Shown: positions 40,501 through 54,811, counted from the stretch's first letter. The stretch: 64,000 bases of DNA from Rusavskia elegans (GCA_011316305.1 SAUG01000058.1:186001-250000), one strand, 5' to 3'. Notes: a model not told the origin generated them from the letters alone. Made by a program: numbers and translations.

Positions 40501-41177
40501 TATAGGATCTATTCGAGAAAGTATAATTCTAGTAGTATATAATAGGAGCTAATATATCTTTACCTTTCTAGATAATAATATCTAGAAGTACGGTATCTAT
40601 ATAACTAAAATAAAAGATAGTTCTGAAATCTTTAAATACTAGAACTACTTCTATATCTATAAAAAAAAATATTTTTATTATTAAGAATTTTTATAGCGAT
40701 AATAAATTTAGAAGCTATATTATATCTAAAAGCTTTACTAATAAAGATATTTAATAGGAATCTACTATATCTAATAATCTATAATAGAATAGTATCTCTA
40801 TATATTTCGGGATAATACTAATATATAAAGTCTATTTTATATAAGTTTATAATAGCTTTAATAAAAAAATATAAGCTGCCTTTTTTTATTTCCGGTAACC
40901 TAGTAGTAAATTAGATATAACCTTATATAAAAAGGAATATAGTAAACCTCTGAATTTAAACTAGTTCTATATTCTAGATTCTATAATATATCTAATATAT
41001 AATATAACAAATTTAAAATTTTATAATAAAATTATCTATATCTCTTTTATATTATTTAAAGAAATAGATCAAAATCTAGATTTACTAAATCTATAAAAAT
41101 TAGAAAAATCTAAAAATAAATAATAATCTCTATAAAAATAGTAGCGTACTAATAGAAGGTCTAATTCTAGAAAATTA
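37463..41177 (+). mobile_element. Copia element B, 5' part
   Basis: This is the oldest member of the nested stack. It has a 5' LTR (37463-37597), primer-binding site GGTTATAAACCCGG directly after, and gag with the Tyr-converted zinc knuckle at 39508-39549. Then come a Lys/Asn/Ser-rich linker, protease-like sequence (about 39800-40150) and the integrase region (about 40290-41100). At 41177 element C interrupts it. The element resumes at 52122 after the AATTA duplication, and alignment with C's own pol (about 48430) is seamless across the join. RIP stops are everywhere. Confidence 0.85.
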
Positions 41178-41353
41178 TATTGAAAGTACGTGTTACGCAC
41201 AACAGCTGTACCAAGGCGCCAAGGGCGCTAGGGCCGATCAGGCCTAGTAGATCTAGGCGCTAAAGCTCTGCTATTTCCTTTTTATATATTTAGTTTAGGC
41301 GAAAGCCTACCTTAGTAAATTAAGTTTAATATTCTATATATATAATTTTAAAA
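41178..41353 (+). repeat. 5' LTR of element C
   Basis: This 176-bp LTR has a clean outer part (ACGTGTTACGCACAACAGCT) and a mutated inner end (TATAATTTTAAAA). The primer-binding site GGTTATAAACTCGG follows. Confidence 0.9.
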
Positions 41354-44031
41354 GGTTATAAACTCGGAACCTCTAGCCGAATTAGTTTATAATAGTTATT
41401 ATCGTTATTCGCAAGTATTATATTTTTATATTTAACTTCTTTATATTTTTATTAAATCTTCCTTCCTATCTATACTTTAATAGATCTGATATATATTATT
41501 AAATTGTATAAAGTATCTAATACCGTAAACGACGAAGTCTATAGTTATACTATTATTTATAAGTACCCCGGAAACCGAATCTATAAATAGCTAAATAGAC
41601 CTTTTTTATCTTACTTTACGACCTTTTCTAGCCGCTTAAACTACTAACCTCTTTACTTTCGGATCGAACTATTAAGTCGCTAATTTACTATATATAGATA
41701 TATTACTATTAGAATATTATACTAGGTACGGTAATTAGGCTTTTAAAATTAGATCTTTATAATTATTAGTTTTATATTCTGCCGCCTAGCTAACGCTAGT
41801 TATCGGCGTATATCCTATAGTAATCTAGATAGTTAAGTTTATACTAGCTATTATAAATAAATATAGGAAGTAACTATCTAGCTAATTTATTATAGGCTAG
41901 AATCTCTATAAAATTAAAAGCTAGTAGACTCTATTTCTAGCTATTATATCTTTTCTAACTTCTTAATAGTCTAAACGAGCCCCTACTATTTTTAAACTAA
42001 CTACTTTACTTCTAGAACTAGAGCTATTAAGCCTAGCCTTAGGCTATATTATCTAGTCCTAAATAATATAAAAACTCGAAGCTTTCTATTTATTACTAAA
42101 AACTATTATTATATTATTTTAATTTTTAAAGCTTTACTTAACCTATTCTAAATCTTATATCTACTCCTATACTATTATTATTAAGGCTTTATACTAATCT
42201 TTATTACCTTAAAAATCTTAAATAATATTTTCTTTAAAAACTATCTAATAACCTCCGGGTAAGCTAAACCGCCTATAATTTCTAATTTTTTATTAAAGAC
42301 TATAGGCTCCTATATAACTAATAGTAAATCGACTTTACTATCTAGAACTATCTATATCTAGACTCTAATTACTATCGATTAAATTTACTCTTTATTATAT
42401 CTAAAAACGATCCGGACTTTTTTATAGCTTTTAGTTTCCTTCCGATACCTCTAAGCCTAAATAATTTATTCGGTTTCGAAGTTATTATATTTCCCGGGTA
42501 CTCGTTTCTAGGCTTTTTTTCGGATTCCTTTTTTTATAATACTATTTTTCGCGGTATTTTATAGTTAAATACGAAATTTAGTAATATATTTACCCTTATA
42601 ATATTGACTATAGATAATACTAAACTAGAGAACTCTAGCTACCCTATTAATATAGTCCCGAAGCTTAAAACCTGTTTAGATTATAAAAATTAGAAAGAAG
42701 CTATTATAGTCTACCTCGTTTTTAATAATTTCCGAGCTATTACTAAAGGTCCTTTATTTCTAGCTCCTTATAACTATAAGAAAGAATAGATAGAATATAT
42801 CTATATAGTAATTAAGACGACCTATAGTACTAATATTAAAAACCTTATTAAAGATATTATATTAAATACTAAAAAGATATTAGATAAATTTTAGATATAA
42901 TATAGAATTTATAGTACCGGTAAGTTTATAGAACTCGATACCTAGCTAAATACCCTTTATTATAATAGTTCTTTCGAGAGTATAGAGGCTTATATAGCTA
43001 AATTCTATAAATTTACTAATAAAATTTTAGTAATAGGTATTATTATTTTAAAGAGCCTTTTTATTTTAAAATTTATTTAGAGCTTTAGAACCGCTTTTAG
43101 CTACTTTTAGACCTTATTTACCTAAAGTAACGTTATCGTTAGTAAAAAAAATAAGCGAAAATAGAAGATAGTTATTCTAGATAAAACTATTAGTACTATT
43201 ATTAGTAAAGAGTATTACTAATATAGTAGTAGCGAGTCTATTATTATTAGAACTAAAGCTTTCCTATCTATAAATAACCCGAATAAGTAAGTTATTAAAG
43301 TCGACTACTATTTCTACTATAACCGAAACAGCTATATAAAAGATATCTACTATAGTCTATATCCTAAATTAAAAAAGATTTAAATAGTAGAAAAGTAGAA
43401 AAATAGCGGGAGTAAACGCTAAAAGGATAATAATAATAAAAATAAAAGCGGTAAAAAAAAGAATAGTAAAGATAGTAAAGATAGTAAAAATAATAAATCT
43501 AAAGATAATAAATTTAAAAATAAATCTACTAAATCCGAAAAGTTACTAAATTTTATTATAGTAGTACCGGCCTCTATTAACTTTAGCTTTATAACCTTTA
43601 CTTCTATAGCCTTATCGGCTTTATTAAATAAACTAGATTTTATTAATAGTTAGATATTCGACTATACTTATAAGGTAATTATTTTACTACCTTCTAGTAG
43701 TATCTTTTTATCGAATCTAGTATAAAATCTATCTAGAATAAGTCTATAACCGGTATTAGTAGCGCTATTAGCCCCCGACCGATTACTAAAAGTACTATTA
43801 TATTTAACTACCTTCTTAATAGTAAATACCGCCCTATAGAATTCTATAATATCCTTTATACCTCTAGGTCCGGCGCTAACCTTCTATTAATATTATAAAT
43901 TTAGAAGATAGACGCTAAAGTAATTATTAAAAACTATAGCTTTAGTTTTAATTTTAGTATTCCGGATTTAACGTTAACTATGTATATATACAAAGATCTA
44001 TTCCAATTAAATATTAATACTATATAGCGCG

Positions 44032-44433
44032 TGTAACGTCCCTGTACGTTAAAGGGCGTTACGCTCGAGTCTAGCTATAGCCGTAGGCGTAGTCCGAACT
44101 ACCGAATAGTAAAAGAATTCTAGTATAGATTATTATAACTAATCCCGCGTAGCCGCGAAGGTATAGTTGCGATATTATAAGATATCTATATTATAGAAGT
44201 AATTAATAGAGAATAGTAGAGACGTCATTAATAATTATATTAACGACTAACGAGAGAAGCTATCTAATAAAAATAAAAGAGCGATATATATAATAATAAT
44301 AGCCGATAGTACCGATAGGTAGCTATCCGCTGAAAGACCCTATTATAGAGATCGGCTATAGCGGCTATAGATAATTAGGCTCGTTTACCTAGCTAATCTT
44401 CTAGTATACCTCTATAGAATTATAGATATAATA
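44032..44433 (-). repeat. Left LTR of the nested Gypsy element (3' LTR)
   Basis: The outer edge is intact (TGTAACGTCCCTGTACGTTA) and the inner edge has decayed to GATATAATA. Confidence 0.85.
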
Positions 44434-46947
44434 TAGTCCCCTCTATATTACTTTCTACCTAGTTTCCTATATACGGGGTTTTTAAAGTCTATTCCTTCCT
44501 CTTCCTTTTATTCTTCTTTCTTTAATATTTTTATTATATATTCTCGATAAAGTAATCGTTTAAAGTCTTTTTATCGAATTTAGTCGAAGGGTATTATTAT
44601 ACTTTTTCCTTATAGCCTTTATACTCGTAATCCTTTAAAAGAGTATAAAGTTAAAGTAGGTAGTAATATTTATAGCGAGTATACTCGTACTTAGAAGTCT
44701 TACGATTTCTTAATTTCTAATACTACCTATATATTAGCTTAAGTAATATAGCTTTTCTATCTACTAATACCCGTAGGGAAATATCTCGAAGACGAGAAGA
44801 ATAAGCTCCGATCTAATATTAGGAATGTTCTTAATAAATACACTATAGCGCGATATCGTATTAAGTTTTTCCTAGATTCTAAAAAAGAAATTCGTAATAA
44901 ACGCCTTATTTAGGAATCGGATTTCCGCCGACTTTTCGGGAAATAAGAGTAGTTTATTACTTATTATCGCGCTTTAGATAAGTATAAAGGTAATTTTATT
45001 ATTTAGAAGTAACGCGTACTATCTCGTCTTGATAAATTTAACAATCTAGTTACTTTTTACTACTCTATAGATTTTACGCCAGCTATATAAAAGGTATCTA
45101 TTAAATCTATTCCGGTTTCTAATTTAATTAGTTTAGATTAATTTTAAAAAGAGTTTAATTTTTCTCGGCCCCTGGATTAAATAAATATATAAGAGAATAT
45201 TTAGTTAAAGATTCCTTTATACTACTTCTATTTCTTTAAAATAATATACTAATATTTTAAGTTACGTCTAGATCCTCTAATATCTCCGCTAATTTTTATT
45301 TTTTAGCGACTATTTTATCCTAAAATAATAAGGTTAGAGACTATTTATTTCTTAGTTATATACTTAATATAGGGTCCGGTATTCTATTTTCTAGGTATTT
45401 ATTTAACTCGGGTATTAGATTATACTCGATTTCTTCTATTTCCTTAATAATATTCCTATAGATTTTCTTAATATCTTCTATCTATAGTTCTTGGATTATC
45501 TCTTAGATTTTATTATATTTAAGGGCTAATTATATTAGTAGATAATAGTATTTTTTCTAAATCTTCATTTCCTAAACTTCTCTTCCCTATTTAAAAAAGG
45601 TATCAATTTCCTTAATTTATTTATAATCCGTACTTAAAATAATATCTAATTCGGTATATAAAAGGTTTTTATACGTAAAAAGGTATATTATTTTTAGTTC
45701 TTTCCTTTTCCTAACCGTACTTTCCTATACTAGTATTTCTAAAATCGATTCTTTCTATTTATTCCCTAGAATAACGTACTGTCGAGGACTCTCGATTATT
45801 ATAAAGCCGGATATTCTTATAAATCCGTTCTTTATCTTAGTTTCGATATTTATAATTTTATTATTTTACTATGGATAACCTTAAATATATCCTTTAATTT
45901 AATTATATAATCCTTTTATAATCTTATTTTCTTTCTCTCTATTTATAAGAGCTATCGTTTTATAATTTCCGATTTTAACCTTAAGGACTGCTATAAAAAG
46001 TTTCTCTATTTTATATAGCTTAAATTCTAACGAAGGTTTCTTTACCGCTTTTCTTAATTCTATAGGGTACTAACCCGACTTTTCTTTATTTAATAGGTAG
46101 ATAAGGTATTTATTATTATAGCAGGTTGTCTAACTTTTAGTTATATATTTTCTAGTTTTTTCTCTAGGTAATTCCTCTATTACCTTAAACTAGTATTTAG
46201 TTACCTTTATTACTTTTTTATTTAGGTAATTTCTTTTAACGTATTCTATTCTTCTATATAAGTAATAAGCTTTAATTTATAATCCCTTAGTTTCGGTAGT
46301 ATCGAGTTCTATTAGATCTCTCTTAGGCTGTTTTTTAGCGGGTCCTAATTTACTAAGCACCTGTTTATTAATATATTATTTATACTACCTAGTATTAATC
46401 TTTATTACTAGCTCAATTAAATCTACTAGTAAATCGGGTTCTTCGATTACTACTATAGCTTCCTTAACTCTATTACTAAATCCTTTAAAGAAGTCGACTT
46501 TTAAAGCTAAGTCCTCCTAGTCTATTTTATAAGCTAATATCTTAAACTAAGTAGTATAGATAGCTACCGACTTCTACTATCTAAGAACTATTAGTCTTTT
46601 TACTATTACTCTATTTTTATCGTTACCTCCGAAGGCTTCCTTAATAGCTATAATTAGGTTACCGAAATAATAAAATATCTAAGATATTTCTTTTTTTCTT
46701 TATTTTTCGGGGTTATTAAGGTAGTTTTCTATACGGGGCTAGACCTAATTAAGGGCTATTCCTCCTAAATAAGTTATTATAAATAGAATTTTAACTATTT
46801 TATGCGGATACTAGTAATATATAATATAGAGTAGATACTTATCTATATAAGCTAAGGTTTTAAAGATCCTCTATCTTCTTTATAGATACTTAGTATTACT
46901 ATTTTAATAGTATCGCTTCGCTCTATAGATATAGTAAGTCGTTAAAA

Positions 46948-47343
46948 TATAACGTCCCTATATATTAAAGGGTATTACGCTTAAGTCTAGCTATAACCGT
47001 AAATATAGTCCGACCAACTAAATAGTAAAGGAGTCCTGGTATAGGTTATTATAACTAATCCCGCGTAGCCGCGAAGGTATAGTTATAATATTATAAGGCG
47101 TCTACGTTATAGAGATTATTAATAGAGAATAATAGAGACGTATTTAATAATTATATTAACGACTAACTAGAGAAGCTATCTAATAGAAATAAAAAAAGTA
47201 GCCGATAATATCGATAGGTAGCCGTCCGCTAAAAGACCCTATTATAAAGGTCGGCTATAGGCGGCTATAGGCGGCTATAGATAATTAGGCTCGCTTACCT
47301 GGCCAATCTTCCAGTATATTTCTGTGGAGTCATGGACGTAACA
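46948..47343 (-). repeat. Right LTR of the nested Gypsy element (5' LTR)
   Basis: The outer edge is intact (GTGGAGTCATGGACGTAACA) and the inner edge has decayed to TATAACGTCC. Confidence 0.85.
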
Positions 47344-50300
47344 GCGCGGCCCTATAAAATCTTCTTTTATTTCTTCTTCTTTTCTATCTTCGTTCTTATC
47401 TTTATTAATACCCGATATAGCTTTAAAGGCCTTCGCTAAAATATTAATTGAAGTAAAAAGTATCTAGTATATCCGGCTTAGATATCTAGGTAACTAGAAT
47501 TTATATAAACTAGCGAATATATTTATAGAAATTAATCTATTTAAAATCTTTAAATCTAAATCCGATTTCTACGAGGTTTAAATTCTAGATAAGTATTATA
47601 AATAGCTTTATAGATACTATATCCGCCCTAGTAGCGGTTCTATAAACCTCGTTTATACTAACCGTATAGAATCTATTTAAAAGGGTAAAGTTCTAGTAGT
47701 ATATAATAGAAGCTAATATATTTTTACTTTCCTAGATAATAAATAATACCTAGAAGTACGGTATCTATATAACTAAAATAAAAGACGGCCCTAAAACCTT
47801 TAAATACTAGAACTACTTCTACGCCTATAATAAAAAAGGCGATTTCGTTATTAAATATTTTTTATAGTAATAATAAATTTAGAAACTATATTATATCTAA
47901 AAGCTTTATTAATAAAAATATCTAGTAGGAGTTTACTGTATCTAATAATCTATAATAAAATAGTACCTCTAATCGCTTCGAGTAAATATTAATATATAAA
48001 GCCTATTCTATATTAGTTTATAGCGGCCTTAGTAAAAAATATTAGCCGCTATTTATTAAAGCTACTACTTTCCTATATTTCCGGTTATCTAATAGTAAAT
48101 TAGGTATAATACTATATAAAAAGCAATATAGTAGACCTCTAGATTTAAGCTAATTTTATATTCTAGGTTCTAAAGTATATCTAATATATTATATAAAAAT
48201 TCAGAAATTTTATAATCGAAATAATAAATATACTTTTATCGGCTACTTTAGTAATACTATTTATAAAATATTAAACTTTTAAAATAAAATCGTCCGCGCC
48301 TTTTCTATAGTATTTAAAGAGATAGGTTAAAACCTAGATTTATTAGATCTATAGGAGTTAGAGGAATCTAAGAATAAATAGTAATTCCTATAGAATCAGT
48401 AGTGTACTAATAGTGGGTCTAATTATAGAAAGTTATAATTATAATCTAGTAACTTTCTATTAATATCTAAACTAATAGCTCTCTTTTATTAAACTTTAGT
48501 ACTTTACCGAATTCCTTTTACCTGTAGTTGAATTCTATTACCGGCTAATTTATTTAATAGTCTTTATATTACCGAGGTTAATAATTCGGATTCGGATTCC
48601 GACTCTAATATATTACTATTCTATTTCTAAACTATTATACTTTATCTATAAACCAATTATACTATTTAATCTCTTATTAAAATTCTATATAATTACCTTA
48701 AATTCCGGGTATTAGATAATTATAATTATTTCTTATTAGATTTAATTATAAATATTTATATATTTATTAGTACTATAAAAAAAAACTCGGTATTAGATCC
48801 TTCCGAACTCTAGTTATATAAAAAGGCTATAGAATTACCCTACGCCGACGAATAGCGTAAGGCTATAATAAAAGAACTAGTATTATTAGAACTAAACGAT
48901 ACTTAGATACTATATACTAAAGTATTAATATCTTCTATAAAATATCTTCTAGGAGGTAAATAGATATATAAGATTAAAAAAGACGCTAATAGTAAAATAA
49001 CGCGCTTTAAAGCTTACTAGGTTATTTATAGTTTTAAATAGGAAGCCGGTATCGATTTTAATAAATCCTTTACTTCTATTATTAAACTAATATTATATAA
49101 AGCTATTTTTACTATAGCTGCCGCCTATAGCCTAGAGTTCGATTAAATAGACGTTAAAACCGCCTTCCTCTATAGTTATATAAATAAAATTATCTATTTA
49201 TAATATTCTACTGGTTTCGGCAGCTCTAATATAATATATAAATTCCGGAAAGTCTTTTATAGTTTTAAATAATCGCTTCGGGTCTAGTACTACTATTTTA
49301 TTAAATTTTCTACTATAATTAACTTTAAATCTCTAGAATCCGATTATAGTATCTTCTATAACAGTATAATTATTATCGGCGTTTATATTAATAATATCCT
49401 TTTATATAGCGCTTATTATTAGAGCCTTAATAATATTAAGATATATCTAAATAAATATTTTTTAATATTAGATTTAGGCCCTATTAATTTCTATCTCGGT
49501 ATAAAAAAGATTAGAAACCGGGAACTTTATATTATTTAGTTAAACTAAACTATTTATATTAAATAGATTCTAAAAAATTATAGTTTTAATATTTATAAAA
49601 ATAATATTTCTACTTTTATAGATTCCGGCCTTTATTTAGAAACTGCTTCTACCGACTAGAACTATCTTCTACTAATAAAGCGTAAATAATAGAATACTAT
49701 TAGCTTTTTAATATATACTATATTTAGATCCCGCCCTAATACTACTTTCGCTATTTCTATTATTAGTCGATATTTATCTAATTCTATAAGCTACTACTAG
49801 AACGCTATTTATAGTATTTTTAAATATCTATATAAAACGGCTTACTTTATTTCTATCTATAGAAGCGACCTACAGGGGTATACCGACGCCGATTAGATAA
49901 ATAACTATAAAACCTATTACTTTACTTTTAGATATATTTTCGATATTAGATCCGGTATTATTAACTAATTATCTAAATAGTTAACTACTATAGCTATATA
50001 GACTACCGAAGTAGAATTAGATAGCGAGACTAGAACTATTAAGGAGGCTATTTAGTTAAATTATATTCTAAACTAGTTATTAATTAGTAAATAGAATATA
50101 AATACTATTCTAGATATAGTTACCTTCTGTAATAATAACTAGGGCGCTATTATCTTTACTAAAAACCTTTAGTTCTATAGTCGTACTAAATATATTAATA
50201 TCTATATTAAATTTCTATAGAAAAAAGTTATAAATAAAACTATTAACTTTTAATATATTCTAATAGAATAAATAGTAGCTAATAGATTTACTAGAGCCCT

Positions 50301-50989
50301 AAATAAAAATAAATTCGAGGCTTTCTATATAGTATTTAGGTTTAAAAACCTAAAAATACTCTAAACTTTAAGTAATAATAGCGATAATCTATCTAAATTA
50401 TAAAAATCCTTTCTAATAATAATCTCCCTCGAAATATAATTAACTCCGGGGTACTAGCGATTATTATATACCGATAAGTATTATTTTCGGAAACTATAAT
50501 ATATATTATAGAAAGTAGTTAAACCTTTAAATAATTTTAGACTTTATAGGCCTATCTATATAATATCTATATTATTTTTAAATCGCTATATCTCTTATAT
50601 ACTTTCTAATAGTATATTCGATCGAAAACTATATATAATCATTTATTCCCGGATCTATCCTTTTATTTTAGTAATAAAATACTAAAAAGGTACCTTTAAT
50701 CTATATTCTACTAAATTCTATATTAGACTTAATATATTAACTAGTTTTAATATCGGTAAAATATATTTTAACTATTTAGTAGACAATTTAGGCTCTATAT
50801 AAGATATTTTAGAACTAGTATATAGGTATAGACTAGTTAGCGCCCTAGCTACTAGCTACCTACTACTTTTTTTCGTCTACTATCTACTATTATTATATTT
50901 TCGAATATATTTTTACTAATCCTATAGCGTATAATATATAAATTATACTTTTCGATTTTCTATATCTTACGTTTCTATTTAATTCTATT

Positions 50990-51690
50990 ATAGCTATTAT
51001 AGATTTAGATAACTCTCGAAGATTTAACTTTACTTTCTATATTTCTAGAGAACTCGATCTATACGTATATATCGAAGTATTTAATAAACTATTTAATAAC
51101 TTTAAAACTTATATTACCTATAAAAACTATAATAATTATCTACCCTATCTCTACTTTCGGGTACTATTTTATTTAAGCTTTAAATCTAAGCGCTATTAGA
51201 TAAAAAATAATATTAATAGCTTCCAGGACTATAATATTTTCAGCCGCCTATAGCTAGATAATAATAATATATAAATATATATTAGAGTTTTCGCTATCTA
51301 GCTATACTACTAAATTAATTATAGGACTTTATAGAAATTTTAGAAATAATACTATTAGAGCGCTATAATTATTAATAACTTAAAAATTTATACTAATCTT
51401 TAAAACTATAGTAAATATTTTTATATCTAGGACTATCTAGGCGATATAATCTTTAATATATCTATAAAAGCTTATAATATCCTAAAAGGTATTTAATATA
51501 CGTTTCTTTAATAAATTAAAAAAAAATATAATATCTATACCCTTTAGTACTTTAGCGGTATTAATAAAAACTATTTACTACTAGATAGGTACTTTCGATT
51601 ACCGAAGCTCTAGATACGCTTTTTTAATAGGGTAATATCCGTTTTAAATACTTTAAATAAATCTATTTTATAAACTAGTACCTATACTAG
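50990..51690 (+). pseudogene. Extra reading frame between RNase H and 3' LTR (element C)
   Basis: A frame of about 230 codons begins at ATA (probably a RIP-altered ATG) and continues in the element's coding direction. Its only interruptions are TAG/TAA codons of the kind RIP makes from TGG and CAG/CAA. Legible segments include SRRFNF, YISRELDLY and YLGDII. Elements E and F keep the same frame spacing through the N-terminal part. It is not part of the standard Copia polyprotein. I recognise no family; an envelope-like or accessory protein cannot be argued from what is visible. The end is uncertain. Confidence 0.5.
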
Positions 51691-51945
51691 TATTCTACTA
51701 AGTCTACTACTACTATAAAGTGTTTAAAATACTATAGGAACTATAGAAACTCTAAATTCTTTTATCTAGATTTCGATTTTTATAATTTATATATTTATTA
51801 TCTAATATAGGAATTATCTTAAATTTTATCTACCTCGCCTTTATTATATATAAACTCTTTTTCCTATAGATTTTTTAGCGAATATATAGCGAGTCTATTT
51901 AATTTTTACTATCGGTATATATATAGTATATTATTCGTATAGAAG

Positions 51946-52121
51946 TATTAAAAGTACATATTACGTATAATAGCTATACTAAGGCGCTAAGGGCGCTAGT
52001 ACCGATTAGGCCTAGTAGATTTAGACGCTAAGACCCTGCCACCTCCTTCTTATATATTTAGTTCAGGCGAAAGCCCACTTTAGTAAATCAAGCTTGATGT
52101 TCCATATATATGATTTTAACA
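51946..52121 (+). repeat. 3' LTR of element C
   Basis: This 176-bp LTR has a clean outer part (TCAAGCTTGATGTTCCATAT) and a mutated inner edge (TATTAAAAGTACATATTACG). Confidence 0.9.
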
Positions 52122-54261
52122 AATTATAGTTAAAATCTTATAATTTTCTATTAATATTTAAATTAATAGCTCCCTTTTATTTAATTCTAATATTTTTCCG
52201 AATTCCTTTTATCTATAGTTAAGTTGTAATAGTCTTTATATAATTAAAATTAATAATTCGGATTCGAATTCCGATTTTAATATATAACCGCTCTATTCTT
52301 AGACTATTATATCTTATCTATAAACTAATTATATTATCTAATATCTTATTAAAAATCTATATAATTACTCCGAACTGCGGATACTAGATAGTTATAATTA
52401 TTTTTTACTAGACCTATTTATAAATATCCATATATTTTCTAGTACTATAAAAAAATATAGTATTAAATTCTTCCGAGTTCTAGTAATATAAAGAAGCTAT
52501 AGAATTATTTTATACTAATAAATAGTATAAAACTGTAAAAAAAGAACTAATATTATTAGAACTAAATAATATTTAGATACTATATACTAAAATATTAGAC
52601 TCTTCTATAAATTATTTTCTAGAAGGTAAATAGATATATAAAATTAAAAGAGACGCTAATAATAGAATTATATACTTTAAAATCTACTAGATCGTTTATA
52701 GTTTTAAATAGGAAGCCGGTATCGATTTTAACGAAACCTTTACTATTATAAATAAACTATTTCTATATAAAGCTATTTTCGCTATAACTACCGCCTATAG
52801 CCTAGAACTCGATTAAATAGATATTAAAACTACCTTTCTCCATGGTTATATAAGTAAAATTATCTATATATAATATCCTATAAGTTTAAACGACTTTAAT
52901 ATAATATATAAGCTCCGGAGAGCTCTCTATAGTTCTAAATAGTTACTTTAGGTCTAGTATATAGAATTTTTTACTACTATCGGCCTTAAATTTCTAAAAT
53001 CTAATTATAGTATTTTTTATAATAGTATAATTATTATCGGCGTTTATATTAATAATATTCTTCTATATAGTACTAGTTATTATAACTTTAATAATATTAA
53101 AATATATTATTAGAAACCGGAAATTCAGTATTATTTAGTTAAATTAAACTATTTAGATTAAATAGTTTCTAAATAATTATAGTTTTAAAAATAATATTTC
53201 TATTTCTATAGATTCCGGTCTTTATTTACCCGCCGACTAGGACTACTTTTTATTAATAAAATAAAAATATTAGAGTACTATCGGCCCTTTAATATATACT
53301 ATATTTAGAACCCGTTTTAATATTATTTTCACTATTTCTATTATTTATTAATAATTATCTAATACTATAAATTATAACTAGAATACTATTATTAGAATAT
53401 TCAAATATTTATATAAAACGGCTTATTTTATTTTTATTTATAGAAATAATCTATAGAAGCTTCGGAAGTATACCGATACTAATTAGATAAATAACTATAA
53501 AATCTTTTATTTTATTTCTAGATATATTTTTAATATTAGATCCGGCGCTATTAGTTAGTTATCTAAATAGTAAGCTACTATAATTATATCGACTACTAAA
53601 GTAGAATTAGATAGTAAAACTAAAACTACTAGAAAGGCTATTTAGTTAAATTATATCCTAATTAAGTTATTAATTAATAAATAGAATTTAAATACTATTT
53701 TAGATATAGTAATCCTCTATAGTAATAACTAGGACGCTATTACCTTTACTGAAAATCTTTAGTTCTATTATTATACTAAATATATTAATATCTACATTAA
53801 ATTTTTATAGAAGAAAATTATAAATAAAACTATCGACCTTTAATATATTTTAATAGAATAAATAGTAGCTAATAGATTTATTAAAGTTCTAGATAAAAAT
53901 AAATATAAAATCTTCTATATAGCGTTTAAATTTAAAGACCTAAAAACGTTCTAAACTTTAAATAATAATAGCGATAATCTATTTAAATTATAAAGATTTT
54001 TTCCAATAATAATCTTTTTCGGAATATAATTAACTCCGGGGTACTAGCGATTATTATCTTCGGAAAGTATAATATATACTATAAAAAATCGTTAAACTTT
54101 TAAATAATTCTAAAGTCTATAAACCTATCTATATAATATCTATATCGTTTTTAAATTACTATATTCTTTATATATTTTCTAATAGTACATTTTGTTGAAA
54201 TTTATATATAGTTATCTATACCCGGATTTATCTTTCTATTTTAATAATAAAATACTAAAAG
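52122..54261 (+). mobile_element. Copia element B, continuation
   Basis: This resumes B after C. It carries late integrase, reverse transcriptase (about 52500-53300) and RNase H (about 53560-53960). It is cut again at 54261 by element F, 310 bp after RNase H. The remainder of B must lie beyond the window. It has more A/T and more indels than C, consistent with greater age. Confidence 0.85.
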
Positions 54262-54437
54262 TATTGAAATTATATATATGGAATATCAAGCTTGATTTAC
54301 TAAAGTGGGCTTTCGCCTGGACTAAATATATTAAAAGGAGGTAGTAGGGCCTTAGCGCCGAGAACCACTAGGCCTAATCGGTACTAGCGCCCTTAGTATC
54401 TTAGTACAGCTATTATATATAATATATACTTCTAATA
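54262..54437 (-). repeat. 3' LTR of element F
   Basis: This 176-bp LTR is inserted into element B directly after AATACTAAAAG. The 5' partner is outside the window. Confidence 0.85.
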
Positions 54438-54635
54438 CTTCTATACGAATAATATACTATATATATACCGAAAGTAAAAATTAAATAGACTCGCTATATA
54501 CTCGCTAAAAAACCTATAGGAAAAAGAATTTATATATAAGAACGGCGAGGTAGATAAAGTTTAAAGAACTTCTATAGCAGATATATATTACGAGGAGATA
54601 AAATAAAAGAATAAAACTTCTATAGCAGATCTATA

Positions 54636-54811
54636 TATTGAAATCATATATATGGAATATCAAGTTTAATTTACTAAGGTAGGTTTTCGCCTGAACTAAG
54701 TATATAAGAAGGAGGTAGCAGGGCCTTAGCGCTGTAAACTACTAGGCCTGATCGGTACTAGCGCCTTTAGCGCTTTAGTATAGCTATTATATATAATATA
54801 TACTTCTAATA
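54636..54811 (-). repeat. 3' LTR of element E
   Basis: The outer edge reads TATTGAAATCATATATATGG, unmutated apart from the first bases. The inner edge is mutated (ATATATACTTCTAATA). Confidence 0.9.

Larger units (their letters stand above)
44032..47343 (-). mobile_element. Nested Gypsy-type LTR element with gag only (3.3 kb)
   Basis: The LTRs are 44032-44433 and 46948-47343, with TGTAACGTCC and GGACGTAACA ends. The GCGCG target duplication is at 44027-44031 and 47344-47348. The undisturbed site is visible in element B near 40180. Read on the minus strand, about 46900-46400 encodes a decayed Gypsy-type gag, with segments like ITYLGG, ENYLNNPEK, YFGNL and AFGGNDKNR still legible and W/Q codons turned to stops. 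The remaining 2 kb shows no reverse transcriptase, RNase H or integrase. At 2.5 kb internally it cannot hold a full gag-pol, so it was probably mobilised by a partner element. Confidence 0.85.
41178..52121 (+). mobile_element. Complete Copia element C, inserted in B and carrying a Gypsy element
   Basis: The element has LTRs at 41178-41353 and 51946-52121 and an AATTA target duplication at 41173-41177 and 52122-52126. Removing the nested Gypsy element (44032-47343 plus 5 bp) leaves 7627 bp, matching A and E. The order is primer-binding site from 41354 and gag with knuckle at 43309-43350. A protease-like region follows to 44031, then integrase (about 47440-48200), reverse transcriptase (about 48830-49600) with remnants of KWIYKIKKDAN, AGIDFN and DVKTAFLY, and RNase H (about 49900-50350). 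An extra reading frame (about 50990-51690) precedes the 3' LTR. Dead by RIP. Confidence 0.92.

Noticed and set aside
51946..52121. A solo LTR
   Set aside because: The AATTA flank pairs with the flank of the LTR at 41178, making it the 3' LTR of element C.
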